Source: Bacteroidota bacterium (GTDB lineage Bacteria > Bacteroidota > Bacteroidia > Flavobacteriales_F > PHOS-HE28). Taken from it: 56,078 nt of DNA. Position numbers and translations under genes: made by a program. How positions within the stretch are numbered: the first letter of the stretch is position 1; every line of letters starts with the position of its first letter. Shown piece after piece: positions 34,881 to 43,080 of the stretch. The notes below the pieces were generated by a model. That model did not search any database. It worked only from the letters and a program-made list of their open reading frames with translations, and was not told where the DNA came from. The DNA is taken from assembly GCA_029573495.1 (NCBI GenBank), contig JAKQEI010000021.1, positions 1-56,078 of the forward strand. Direction: 5' to 3'.

Positions 34881-36500
34881 TTATTGGTTTCTGGTCCTTG
34901 TTCTTGTGCCACCGGTGTCGGCAGCGAATTTGCGCACAATACCCGTCAGTGCCTCCACGCTCACCGGTTTCGCGGCCGGTGTGTCGTAGCCGATCAGTTC
35001 CACGTTGATATCACGGTCCGGCGCGGTTTCCAGGAAGTCGTCGATGATCTCCCGCACATCCGGATCCAGGTCGATGGTCCGGCTCGCGTCCAGCACCACC
35101 TGGCATCCCTGTGGTAGTTCCAACAAGGTCCGTTTGATCCCCGCCTTGTTCAGGAAGGTGACGTCCTCGCTCAGCCGGATGTGGATCGGAAGGCCGGACC
35201 GGTGCTTGTTCTGCTCGAAATGATAGGGCACCCGGTAGTTCTTCCACAGGATGTACATGATGGATACGCAGAGCCCGAGACCGACGCCCCAGAGCAGATC
35301 GATGGCATATACGCACATCACCGTCACCAGGAAGGGGAGGAATTGCATGATCCCGGAGTTCCACATGGTGCGGAACTGAGCGGGCTTCACCAGCTTGTAT
35401 CCCACCAGCAGGAGCACCGCCGCCAGACAGGCATAGGGGATGCTCCGGAGCAGGTCGGGGAGCAGCAGGGCGGAGAGCACGATGAGCACACCGTGCATGA
35501 TGGCTGCCAGCGAAGTGCGTCCCCCGGCCTGGATGTTCGCCGAGCTGCGCACGATCACCTGGGTCACCGGAAGCCCGCCGAGAAGCCCACTGATGATGTT
35601 CCCCGCACCTTGTGCGACGAGTTCCCTGTTCGCGGGTGTTGTGCGGTTGTACGGGTCGAGCTTGTCCGTGGCTTCCACGCACAACAAGGTCTCGATGCTC
35701 GCCACCACGGCGATCGTGAACGCCACCTTCCAAACCTTCAATGACAGGATGCCACCGAAGTCCGGTAGATGGAGGTCGTTCATGCCGTTGATCTCCGGGA
35801 TCGCCACGAAATGATCAGGGCCGATGGCAAGAGCGGGTATGGCGCTGAAGAGTTCCGCGAGCAACGCTCCCAGGAGCACCGCCAACAAGGGTCCAGGTAT
35901 CAACTTCAGGAAGGCATTGGCCTTCACCCAGGGCCGCTCCCACAGCAACATCACCCCCAGGCAGGCCAGGGTGATGATGATGGCGCCGATGTTGATGGCA
36001 TCCACCATGTAGAAGAGCTCGGACCATGTCGTGTGGTGGTCCGGCTGCTCGAAGGTCATGTCGCCCATATAGTCCGCGTCGTAGCCCACGGCATGTGGGA
36101 TCTGCTTGAGCACGATGGTGATGCCGATCCCGGCCAGCATGCCCTTGATCACCGCATTGGGGAAGTAATAGGCGATGATGCCTGCGCGCAGGGCGCCGAA
36201 CACCAGTTGAAGGACACCGGCAAGGACCACGGCCAGCAGGAAGGCCTCATAGCCACCGAGATCAGCAATGGCGGTGAGCACGATGGCCACCAGCCCCGCG
36301 GCCGGTCCGCTCACACCCAGGCCGGAACCACTGATGACACCAACGATGATGCCCCCCACCGCACCAGCCACCAGACCGGATATCAGGGGGGCACCGGAAG
36401 CCAGCGCGATGCCCAGGCAGAGAGGCATGGCGACGAGGAAGACTACGACGGAAGCGGGCAGGTCCTGCTTCCAATGGGCGAAAGACACGAATGGTTTCAT
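34881..36500 (-). CDS. SulP (SLC26)-family anion transporter, probable bicarbonate transporter
   Basis: A 539-residue protein with ~12-14 transmembrane segments. The SulP start 'QDLPASVVVFLVAMPLCLGIALASGAP' and 'VSGPAAGLVAI' are clear, as is 'NIISGLLGGLPVTQVIVRSSANIQAGGRTSLA'. A C-terminal STAS-like domain follows (~430-520; 'LPQGCQVVLDASRTIDLDPDVREIIDDF'). SulP members carry sulfate, bicarbonate or other anions; the carbonic anhydrase gene 7 bases downstream favours bicarbonate here. Confidence 0.92.
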   Translation of the reverse strand: MKPFVSFAHWKQDLPASVVVFLVAMPLCLGIALASGAPLISGLVAGAVGGIIVGVISGSGLGVSGPAAGLVAIVLTAIADLGGYEAFLLAVVLAGVLQLVFGALRAGIIAYYFPNAVIKGMLAGIGITIVLKQIPHAVGYDADYMGDMTFEQPDHHTTWSELFYMVDAINIGAIIITLACLGVMLLWERPWVKANAFLKLIPGPLLAVLLGALLAELFSAIPALAIGPDHFVAIPEINGMNDLHLPDFGGILSLKVWKVAFTIAVVASIETLLCVEATDKLDPYNRTTPANRELVAQGAGNIISGLLGGLPVTQVIVRSSANIQAGGRTSLAAIMHGVLIVLSALLLPDLLRSIPYACLAAVLLLVGYKLVKPAQFRTMWNSGIMQFLPFLVTVMCVYAIDLLWGVGLGLCVSIMYILWKNYRVPYHFEQNKHRSGLPIHIRLSEDVTFLNKAGIKRTLLELPQGCQVVLDASRTIDLDPDVREIIDDFLETAPDRDINVELIGYDTPAAKPVSVEALTGIVRKFAADTGGTRTRTRNQ

Positions 36501-36587
36501 CCGGGATCGGACAGGTGAGGTGGACGAGGAGCCGGACGAGATGGTCCGGCCGGGAAGAGCACCCTGGGGCGCAGCTACAGGCAGCGC

Positions 36588-36914
36588 CTATGACCAGGGT
36601 GGTGGGTGTGGTACCTCACCGTGCTGCAGGCGTTGTACTTGCTCTTCCCAGGTCGGCAGGATGGCTTTCTGCGAGAACGGGCCCGGATGAGGTCCGATCG
36701 CTCCGTGCCGTGGGGGGATGGCGTGACACACTTCTTCTTCCTCGACCACAGGTGGCGTGGTGCAACCCTGTTCTTCGCAGAACTGGATCACCACGGTGGA
36801 ATTGGATAATAAGGGCGCCAGGAAGAGGGTGAGGCAGAGGAATGAGGTGAACAACCGCAGCGTCACCGGTCTCGACCGGTCGCGAAGTGAAAGGCGGGGG
36901 CAGAACGATGTCAT
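36588..36914 (-). CDS. Small hydrophobic-leader protein of unknown function
   Basis: A 108-residue protein from ATG 36914. A basic N-terminus (RLSLRDRSRPVTLRLF) is followed by one hydrophobic segment (TSFLCLTLFLAPLLSNSTVVI), then a Cys-containing acidic part (CEEQGC, VVEEEEVC) and a Pro/His-rich tail. It looks like an exported or membrane-anchored small protein. It lies upstream of the SulP gene on the same strand with an 87-base gap. No family is recognised. Confidence 0.5.
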   Translation of the reverse strand: MTSFCPRLSLRDRSRPVTLRLFTSFLCLTLFLAPLLSNSTVVIQFCEEQGCTTPPVVEEEEVCHAIPPRHGAIGPHPGPFSQKAILPTWEEQVQRLQHGEVPHPPPWS

Positions 36915-36986
36915 TCCGGCCCCTAAGCTAGAGCGCCGCACGACTCATCCGTTCATATCCCCATGAATGGGCGACTGACGAAGGCA

Positions 36987-37373
36987 TTAGTTCCATCCAT
37001 GGGGGAATTCCAAGGACATGGAGGGGATGTCGACATCGAACTCCCGGCCATCCTGGGTTCGCACCATGCGGTAGGTCCCTTCCATCGTTCCGTAGCCGCT
37101 CCGCAGATCGCACATGCTGCCGTAGCTGAATTCCTCCCCGGGGCCAAGGGTCGGTGTCTCCCCGACGACTCCCGGGCCTTCGATCGATCGTCTGGCGGCG
37201 AGACTGTCACGTACGATCCAATGCCGGCTCTTCAAGCGAACGGTCTCCCTGCCCCGGTTCATGATGGTGATCCGGTAGCTGAAGATGAACCGCCCGATCG
37301 TGGGGTCGCTATGCGCTGCCTCATAGCGGCAGCGGGCGGTTACCTGGATGTCCTGCGTTACCGTGGTGGCCAT
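36987..37373 (-). CDS. apaG: ApaG-family protein
   Basis: 128 residues from ATG 37373, the normal ApaG length. Conserved stretches: 'FIFSYRITIMNRGRETVRLKSRHWIVRDS', 'VVGETPTLGPGEEFSYGSMCDL', 'GTMEGTYRMV' and the 'FDVDIPSMSLEFP' end. It is a fibronectin-like beta-sandwich linked to Co2+/Mg2+ resistance in enterobacteria; the molecular role is unresolved. It stands alone between the small hydrophobic gene and the divergent T9SS propeller gene. Confidence 0.93.
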   Translation of the reverse strand: MATTVTQDIQVTARCRYEAAHSDPTIGRFIFSYRITIMNRGRETVRLKSRHWIVRDSLAARRSIEGPGVVGETPTLGPGEEFSYGSMCDLRSGYGTMEGTYRMVRTQDGREFDVDIPSMSLEFPHGWN

Positions 37374-37584
37374 GGTGCGAAGTTCGGTGAAACACGTGGT
37401 CAGCACGGGTGCCCCAACAGCCGGATCCGTCCCATCGTTGGACCCACCCGCTCTCAGGACCCAAGGTCGTGAGCGACCTCAAGGCCGGGTCGCACCCCGG
37501 TCTCCATTCATGAACGACCCACTGTGGAAACCATTGTGCCGCCTCTTGCCTCGCGTGGGTTGCTCCCGGTAATTTGCCGCCCCG

Positions 37585-38640
37585 ATGAAAGGACCCCGCT
37601 GGCTCCACGTGATGCTCGGCACCGCAGCTTGCGTTAGCCTGCACGGCCCGGCGAGCGCGCAGCTCTCGAACCCGGAAAGTGTGGAATATGACCCGGTAGG
37701 TGACCGGTACTTCATCAGCAACACGGGGAACAACAGCATCAAACAACGCGACCAAGCGGGCACCATCAGTGATTTCGTCACGGTATCGCCGGCCCCCTAC
37801 GGATTGGAGATCATGGGGCAGGTATTGTATGCCTGCAGCGGTGGGGCCGTGAAGGGTTACGACCTGGAGGACGGATCATTGGTGTTCAACCGGAGCCTCG
37901 GTGGCACCTTCCTCAACGGCATCACCACGGATGGCCTGTACCTGTACGTGACCGATTTCGGGGCCGGGCGGATCTATAAGGTGGATGCAGTTGGGAACAG
38001 CCATAGCACCCTGGTCAACGATACGGAGGGTACGCCCAACGGCATCGTGCATCGGCCGGGGTCGGATGAACTGTTGGTCGCCTTCTGGGGAGGCAACGCT
38101 GCCGTGAGGGCCTTCGACCGGATGACCGGTGCCCAGCTTGGAAGTGTCCCTACCACCTTGTCCAATATTGACGGGATCACGATCGATTGCATGGGGCGCG
38201 TCCTCCTCGCGAGTTGGAGTCCGGATCGCATCACCGCCTTCGACTGGGGGCTGCCATCGCCCGCCTTCACGGACCTGATGGTGCCGGGGTTGAACAACCC
38301 CGCGGACATCGACTTCGACGCGGTGAACGGCCTGGTGTGCGTTCCGAATACGGTTACGAACACGGTGATCCTGGCGGAGGTGCCGGATTGTGCGCTGGGC
38401 GTTCAGGAGGAGCGCGCCTACATCACCCATGTGCATCCGAACCCCACCCACGGCCCGGTCCGTTTCGACCCGCCGTTGACATCCGCCGAACCCTTCCTGG
38501 TCATCGATGCGCGCGGCTGCATCCAGGCGATGGGCACCTTGCGGGCCAACGCCACGCTCGACCTGGGCGACCTGCCCGCCGGTCCGTACGTGATCATCTT
38601 CTCCCGCCTCGCCCAGCAAGTGCGGGTGATGAAGGAGTGA
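37585..38640 (+). CDS. Secreted beta-propeller protein with T9SS type A sorting domain
   Basis: A 351-residue protein with a signal peptide (MKGPRWLHVMLGTAACVSLH through ASA). Residues ~30-270 form an NHL/SMP-30-like propeller: 'NPESVEYDPVGDRYFISNTGNNSI', 'GLYLYVTDFGAGRIYKVD', 'GRVLLASWSPDRITAFD' and 'NNPADIDFDAVNGLVCVPNT' are the successive blades. The last ~75 residues are the type A domain ('VHPNPTHGPVRFDPP', then 'GPYVIIFSRLAQQVRVMKE'). It is probably surface-bound; its ligand is unknown. GTAATTTG lies 8 bases before the ATG. Confidence 0.88.
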   Translation: MKGPRWLHVMLGTAACVSLHGPASAQLSNPESVEYDPVGDRYFISNTGNNSIKQRDQAGTISDFVTVSPAPYGLEIMGQVLYACSGGAVKGYDLEDGSLVFNRSLGGTFLNGITTDGLYLYVTDFGAGRIYKVDAVGNSHSTLVNDTEGTPNGIVHRPGSDELLVAFWGGNAAVRAFDRMTGAQLGSVPTTLSNIDGITIDCMGRVLLASWSPDRITAFDWGLPSPAFTDLMVPGLNNPADIDFDAVNGLVCVPNTVTNTVILAEVPDCALGVQEERAYITHVHPNPTHGPVRFDPPLTSAEPFLVIDARGCIQAMGTLRANATLDLGDLPAGPYVIIFSRLAQQVRVMKE

Positions 38641-38641
38641 G

Positions 38642-39100
38642 TCAACCTTCGCTGTTCTCAGCGGCCTTCTTGATGCGGCGATAGCTGAAGACGCCCAGGA
38701 TGTGGCGCCGCGCGAAACGCAGGTTCCCGTTGTTATTCACGAACTTGTTGTACACGTTCTGCGGTACGCCGAAGTACTCGTACTCACTGCCATCACCGAA
38801 GATGAGGTGCAGCGTCATGGACTTGTAGCGCCAGTCGCTGATGACGCTCGTGGTGGCGGTGCGCTCGAACTCCTCCTTGTTCGTGGCATGCGTCTCGGGA
38901 TGGATGCTCACCAGGAAGTGGTAGGCATCGATGATGTGCTTGCTGGTCTCCTCAGCCTCCGCTCGTTCCGCCTCCTCGGTGAACCGGTCGGGGTGGTGCT
39001 TCTTCATCAAGCCCTTGTAGAGGGCGTTGAGTTCCTTCAGGTCGGTCTTCGCCGTGGCGCTGAGCAACTTTCTGCTGTCGAGGATCTTCTTCGTGGACAT
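38642..39100 (-). CDS. J-domain protein fused to a KTSC domain
   Basis: A 152-residue protein. The N-terminal ~70 residues are a divergent J-domain: the HPD triad is present in LMKKHHPDRF (near residue 36) and helix III continues in 'SKHIIDAYHFLVS'. The C-terminal ~60 residues match the KTSC domain ('SVISDWRYKSMTLHLIFGDG', 'YEYFGVPQNVYNKFVN'). It likely recruits an Hsp70 (DnaK) to an unknown client. A CAAAGGTC (minus-strand GACCTTTG) box lies at 39121-39128. Confidence 0.85.
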   Translation of the reverse strand: MSTKKILDSRKLLSATAKTDLKELNALYKGLMKKHHPDRFTEEAERAEAEETSKHIIDAYHFLVSIHPETHATNKEEFERTATTSVISDWRYKSMTLHLIFGDGSEYEYFGVPQNVYNKFVNNNGNLRFARRHILGVFSYRRIKKAAENSEG

Positions 39101-39154
39101 AGGTGCCGTGCAAGGGGCGGCAAAGGTCGCGCTTTACACCCATCCGGTGAACGT

Positions 39155-39625
39155 TCAGATCACCGGCTCGCCCACCTTCATCTCGCTCCATCGGTTCCAG
39201 TTATACACCGACCCCTGCCCCTGGGCGCGGGCGAACGTCACGGCATTGTGCAGATCGGTGAAGAGCCGGCAGCTGGAATAGCGCACCTGGCCGTCCACGG
39301 GGTCGCGATGTCCACTGACGATGGCGTCATGGTCAAGCGCATGTTGAAGCACCGTGGCCAGGTCGTTGGCCCGTTCACCGGGGATCCTGTAGGCGACCAC
39401 CAGGTCCGAGGTCACATAGGAATTGCCGCGCACATCGTAGCTGAAGCGTTGCTTGCGGTCCCCGATGGATCGGAGACGGTCCAGCAATAGGGTGAACGTA
39501 CGGTCGGACATGGACACCAATTGGTCCGCCGAAGGTCTACCTCGTCCGGCATCCAATTCCAGCAGCGCTCTGCGAAGGATCAACAACCGATCGTCGCTTA
39601 TCTTGAAAGGTGTCTGATGTGCCAC
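39155..39625 (-). CDS. Hypothetical protein
   Basis: A 156-residue soluble protein starting at GTG 39625. It reads as a helical N-terminal half ('LLILRRALLELDAGRGRPSADQL') and a mixed C-terminal half ('VAYRIPGERANDLATVLQHALDHD', 'FTDLHNAVTFARAQGQGSVYNW'). No signal peptide or transmembrane segment. I do not recognise a family. Base composition is that of the GC-rich backbone, so it marks the left limit of the lower-GC block. Confidence 0.6.
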   Translation of the reverse strand: MAHQTPFKISDDRLLILRRALLELDAGRGRPSADQLVSMSDRTFTLLLDRLRSIGDRKQRFSYDVRGNSYVTSDLVVAYRIPGERANDLATVLQHALDHDAIVSGHRDPVDGQVRYSSCRLFTDLHNAVTFARAQGQGSVYNWNRWSEMKVGEPVI

Positions 39626-39739
39626 CGGCTCAACCCGTTCCTACCTGGAGCGTTACCCACCCAGGACGAGGATGCCCGATGGGTATTTTTTTGATCAACC
39701 TCTTGCAGGATCGGAACCCGGCACTATTTTCAACCCTTC

Positions 39740-39760
39740 ATTGTTCGGAAAAAGAACAAT
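39740..39760. promoter_or_regulatory. Perfect palindrome upstream of the exported-protein operon
   Basis: ATTGTTC, a 7-base GGAAAAA spacer, then GAACAAT. It lies 37 bases before ATG 39798 in an AT-rich stretch that contains a run of seven T (near 39685). It could be an operator or an RNA hairpin in the leader. Confidence 0.45.
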
Positions 39761-39797
39761 TGGCGATTCTAAAGACACCACTAAGACTCTCCGGATC

Positions 39798-40676
39798 ATG
39801 CTCTTCAGGTTCCCCTCCCTCGTATTATGCTTCATAACCGCGATCTCTCCCTCTGTACTCGCCAAGTGCCAGACATCCAAAGCGCCGATGACCATAGGTG
39901 TTTACCCGCTGAATTCGTCGGGTGGCGAAACGGAGGCATCGCAAGCTGGTCAGTTGACCGGTCTGATCACCCAGGTCGCCAAACGATCCGGTCAGTTCAA
40001 AGTGATCGCGGCGAACCATGAAGATCTCACGAAGGAAATTCGGGAACGACAAAAGGATGGGGACTATATCAGTGGTTCCATCGCAAAACAGTTCAAGGCG
40101 GATGGAGCGCTTCAAGCATTGACCGGGAGCTTGAACTTGTACGAAGAGCGACGGAACGAGGGGACGAGAACAGGAAAGGTCATGCTCGATCTGGCATCCG
40201 GCGTGAACACGACGGTGAAAATGGGCTTCTCCTTGGATCTGGTCGATGTGGCGACCAATAGTCTGATCTCCTCCGAGTCCTTCAGTGTAACGGGCTCAGG
40301 TGTGACCGCCGGTGATGCGCAGGCGAACGCCCATCGCCGTGCGAAACGGGCCATCAGCAACTGGCTCGTCAAGCAGTTGGATTTCGAGTTCAAGATCCTG
40401 GATGTGGAGACCAGGAACAAGAAGAACTTCCCGGAAACGGTCCTGATCAATGGTGGTCAGAACATGGACCTGGACAAGTCAGAGAAGCTTGACGTGGTCG
40501 AGTTGAAGACGGTTGGGGAGTATCGAAGAGAGGTGCCGGTGTGCAGCCTCACCGTGAAGGAAGTCCAGGGAGAGGTGACCATTTGTACCGTCAACTTCAA
40601 CGACCGGGAGAACCTGCAGGCAAAGCTCGATGCCAACGCGCCACTGCGCATATGGTTCCGGGAAGTCAACGATTGA
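39798..40676 (+). CDS. Exported CsgG/HfaB-like protein
   Basis: A 292-residue protein from ATG 39798, which gives a signal peptide (MLFRFPSLVLCFITAISPSV up to LAK). Residues ~28-190 follow the CsgG/HfaB-type order: 'MTIGVYPLNSSGG', 'GLITQVAKRSGQFKVIAANHEDL', 'DGALQALTGSLNLYE', a 'FSLDLVDVATNSLISSESFSVTGSG' strand pair and 'AHRRAKRAISNWLVKQL'. CsgG forms outer-membrane secretion pores, but many relatives are periplasmic. The last ~95 residues are a strand-rich extra domain. It is first of four tandem exported-protein genes in a lower-GC block. Pore formation is not shown. Confidence 0.65.
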   Translation: MLFRFPSLVLCFITAISPSVLAKCQTSKAPMTIGVYPLNSSGGETEASQAGQLTGLITQVAKRSGQFKVIAANHEDLTKEIRERQKDGDYISGSIAKQFKADGALQALTGSLNLYEERRNEGTRTGKVMLDLASGVNTTVKMGFSLDLVDVATNSLISSESFSVTGSGVTAGDAQANAHRRAKRAISNWLVKQLDFEFKILDVETRNKKNFPETVLINGGQNMDLDKSEKLDVVELKTVGEYRREVPVCSLTVKEVQGEVTICTVNFNDRENLQAKLDANAPLRIWFREVND

Positions 40677-40680
40677 TCCG

Positions 40681-41148
40681 ATGAGATATCTGCTGCCCCT
40701 ATGCATCGGCCTGGCCTTGGCCATGGTGTCATGCTCCTCCTCCCAGCCTGTTGCCATGAGGAATGAGGTCTCCAAGGTCGACCAACCTTCCGGAACCGAA
40801 CCAGGGACCATTTGGGTCAAGGCCTCCGGTTACGGTCGGGATGAAGTCTCCGCCGTCCACAATGCTCAAATGGCGGCGGTGCGTCACTTGTTGTTCCAAG
40901 GCATCCCCGGAACGCCTTGGAACCTGCCGATGGTGCCGGATGAATCGGTATCCAAACGGGATCACGCCGAGTTCTATGAGAACTTCCTGGATCAGAAGGG
41001 CTACCGTGATTTCATCATGAGTTCAAGTTCCACTCCGCTCGCCAAGGTCGAGGGTGGCAGACGCCTGGACGCCACGATCAAGCTGAACGTCCAGGGCATA
41101 AGGACGTACCTGGAAAAGAACAACATCATCCGGAAATTCGGTCTGTAA
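40681..41148 (+). CDS. LPP20-like lipoprotein
   Basis: A 155-residue protein from ATG 40681 with a lipobox (LAMVSCSS, Cys near residue 18). The mature part has 'IWVKASGYGRDEVSAVHNAQMAAVRHLLFQGIPG', a pattern seen in LPP20-type and related envelope lipoproteins ('g.g.s..eA...A...A...l'), and ends in 'LDATIKLNVQGIRTYLEKNNII'. The upstream stop is 4 bases before the ATG. It probably acts with the CsgG-like protein in the periplasm or at the outer membrane. Confidence 0.65.
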   Translation: MRYLLPLCIGLALAMVSCSSSQPVAMRNEVSKVDQPSGTEPGTIWVKASGYGRDEVSAVHNAQMAAVRHLLFQGIPGTPWNLPMVPDESVSKRDHAEFYENFLDQKGYRDFIMSSSSTPLAKVEGGRRLDATIKLNVQGIRTYLEKNNIIRKFGL

Positions 41149-41159
41149 CCCCCACCAAG

Positions 41160-42083
41160 ATGTTCATACGCTCTCTCATCACCACTTGTGCGGCCCTGAT
41201 CCTCCTTCTTTCCAATGCACAGACTCCGAGCTCGATCCCTGACCCGAACAAGGCTCCGTGTGGGGATCTGAAGACCTCCCGACCCTCCATCATGGTCATC
41301 CCGCGCGTCAAGGAAGGTCAGGACATCCGGAAGGCGATCGATGACGACTTCAACATACGCATCGCCATCGGCAAGGTTCAGGAAGCATTCAATAACAGGG
41401 GCTTCACCACCTATGATTTCGTTGCCAAGCTCAAGGCGGCCATGGAAGAGGGTGTGTTCACCATGGAGAACCAAAGCGATTACAAGACCCAGCTCCTCCA
41501 GTACGCATCTCCCGATATCTATGCGGAGGTGGAGTATGAAGCCACCGTCCAAGGTGCCACGACCGTGACCAAACTGATCCTGACCGGATACGATAATTAC
41601 ACAGCTGCGAGCCTGGGCACCAAGCCCGGAAGCAGGGGAAGCAATATGAATGATCCTGGTCTGATGATCGAAGGGATCCTCAATGATGGCCTGGCAGATG
41701 ACTTCCTCAATACGATGCAGACGAAATTCACCGAGATGATCGAGGATGGCCGACAGGTGGTGGTCACCTTTTCGCTGGCTGATGGGGCGATGATCGGAAG
41801 TTTCGAGGACGGCGTGGCAGCCAAAGGGGACGAGGAACTCCAGACCGTGATCGAGGATTGGGTTGCTGAACGTGCTGTGAAAGGGAATTACCACACGCCC
41901 AGGGTCGTGGCCAGGAAAATGATCTTCGAGGACATCCGGATACCACTTCGGGATCCGGTGACCTGCAAGAACTACACTGTGACCAATTTCGGCAAAGCCA
42001 TCATGGATTTCCTGAAAAAGGACTGCCAGTTGAACGCAAGCCGGGATGTCAGCGGTGCTCGTATCACTGTCACCATCAAGTAA
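41160..42083 (+). CDS. Exported protein, possibly DUF6175-like
   Basis: A 307-residue protein with a signal peptide (MFIRSLITTCAALILLLSNA). The mature N-terminus 'RPSIMVIPRVKEGQDIRKAIDDDFNIRIAIGKVQEAFNNRGFTTYDF' recalls the DUF6175-type start ('P.imviP....') of Bacteroidota exported proteins. 'SPDIYAEVEYEATVQGATTVTKLILTGYDNYTA' follows. The assignment is from memory of the family and is tentative. It starts 11 bases after the lipoprotein stop, third in the operon. Confidence 0.6.
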   Translation: MFIRSLITTCAALILLLSNAQTPSSIPDPNKAPCGDLKTSRPSIMVIPRVKEGQDIRKAIDDDFNIRIAIGKVQEAFNNRGFTTYDFVAKLKAAMEEGVFTMENQSDYKTQLLQYASPDIYAEVEYEATVQGATTVTKLILTGYDNYTAASLGTKPGSRGSNMNDPGLMIEGILNDGLADDFLNTMQTKFTEMIEDGRQVVVTFSLADGAMIGSFEDGVAAKGDEELQTVIEDWVAERAVKGNYHTPRVVARKMIFEDIRIPLRDPVTCKNYTVTNFGKAIMDFLKKDCQLNASRDVSGARITVTIK

Positions 42084-42092
42084 GTCCGAGCC

Positions 42093-43064
42093 ATGCGTAT
42101 CACATCAGCTCTGTTAGTCGCTCTGCTTTGGGGGCAAATGGGCGTTGCCCAATCCACCACAGTTCAGGAGAAAGCGGACAAGATCTCGCTGTTCGTTGGT
42201 ATCGTTCCTGGCTCCAACCGGGACCTTGACGAAGCTCAACGGGAACGCCTGCGGAACAAGATCGTACAATGTGCCAACCGCACGGGCATCGTTTCGGTCG
42301 GGATGAGCAATTTCCTCCTCCATCCTCAAATGGAGATCAACGAGATCGCAAGGGTAGAGGCCATGAAGGTCATGTACACTGCGAAATGCGAAGTCGTTCT
42401 GGCCATTGCGCGGACCGATTATCGCAATTTTCCAGGCCAATCCTTTGGAACTACGAGCATTCCTGTTATCGGCTCTGGAGCGGATAGCGTGCAAGCGATC
42501 AATAATGCCATTCAGCAGATCAGGACCGATGATCCCCGTATATCCAAATTCGTCCTGGAGACGAAGGCAAGGATCATGGACTACTATTCGAAGAACTGTG
42601 ACGAGGTGATCATGGAGGCGAGAAGGCATTACGAACTACAACAACATGACCTGTCGATCGGGTTGCTCTTCAGTGTTCCTCCAGCAGCCCCATGCTATGA
42701 TGAGGCTCGGAAGATGTCCATGACCGTGTACAAGGAAGTGTTGAAGGATGAATGTGAGGAGCAGCTGCTACAGTTGCGATCCGTGCTGGTCGTGGCCAAG
42801 GGCGAGGGTGGGACGCAACGCCACGCGGAGGCCCTGAAGTTGATCCAGGCAATGAACCCGGCCGCGGATTGTTACCAGGAAGCTTATGGCATGATGAGCA
42901 AGTTGGAGGATGATCTGGACGAGCAAAGACGGGTCGAATGGAACATGGAGCGAACGCGTATGCAGAACGAGGCTGAAGTGCAGAAGGAGGCGTACCGGGC
43001 AATGGCACAGATGAGCGCCAAAGCGGATCCCATGGTCGTTGTTACGAACGTACTTCCACGCTAG
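42093..43064 (+). CDS. Exported helical protein of unknown function
   Basis: A 323-residue protein with a signal peptide (MRITSALLVALLWGQMGVAQ). The first half ('KISLFVGIVPGSNRDLDEAQRERLRNKIVQ', 'AKCEVVLAIARTDYRNFPGQSFGTTSIPV') looks like another alpha/beta CsgG-type unit. The second half is helical with five Cys residues ('NCDEVIMEARRHYEL', 'PCYDEA', 'KDECEEQLLQL') and ends in a charged coiled coil (DEQRRVEWNMERTRMQNEAEV). Last gene of the four; the stop lies 17 bases from the convergent gene. No family is recognised. Confidence 0.6.
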   Translation: MRITSALLVALLWGQMGVAQSTTVQEKADKISLFVGIVPGSNRDLDEAQRERLRNKIVQCANRTGIVSVGMSNFLLHPQMEINEIARVEAMKVMYTAKCEVVLAIARTDYRNFPGQSFGTTSIPVIGSGADSVQAINNAIQQIRTDDPRISKFVLETKARIMDYYSKNCDEVIMEARRHYELQQHDLSIGLLFSVPPAAPCYDEARKMSMTVYKEVLKDECEEQLLQLRSVLVVAKGEGGTQRHAEALKLIQAMNPAADCYQEAYGMMSKLEDDLDEQRRVEWNMERTRMQNEAEVQKEAYRAMAQMSAKADPMVVVTNVLPR

Positions 43065-43080
43065 GAGGTCCCGGTACCGA

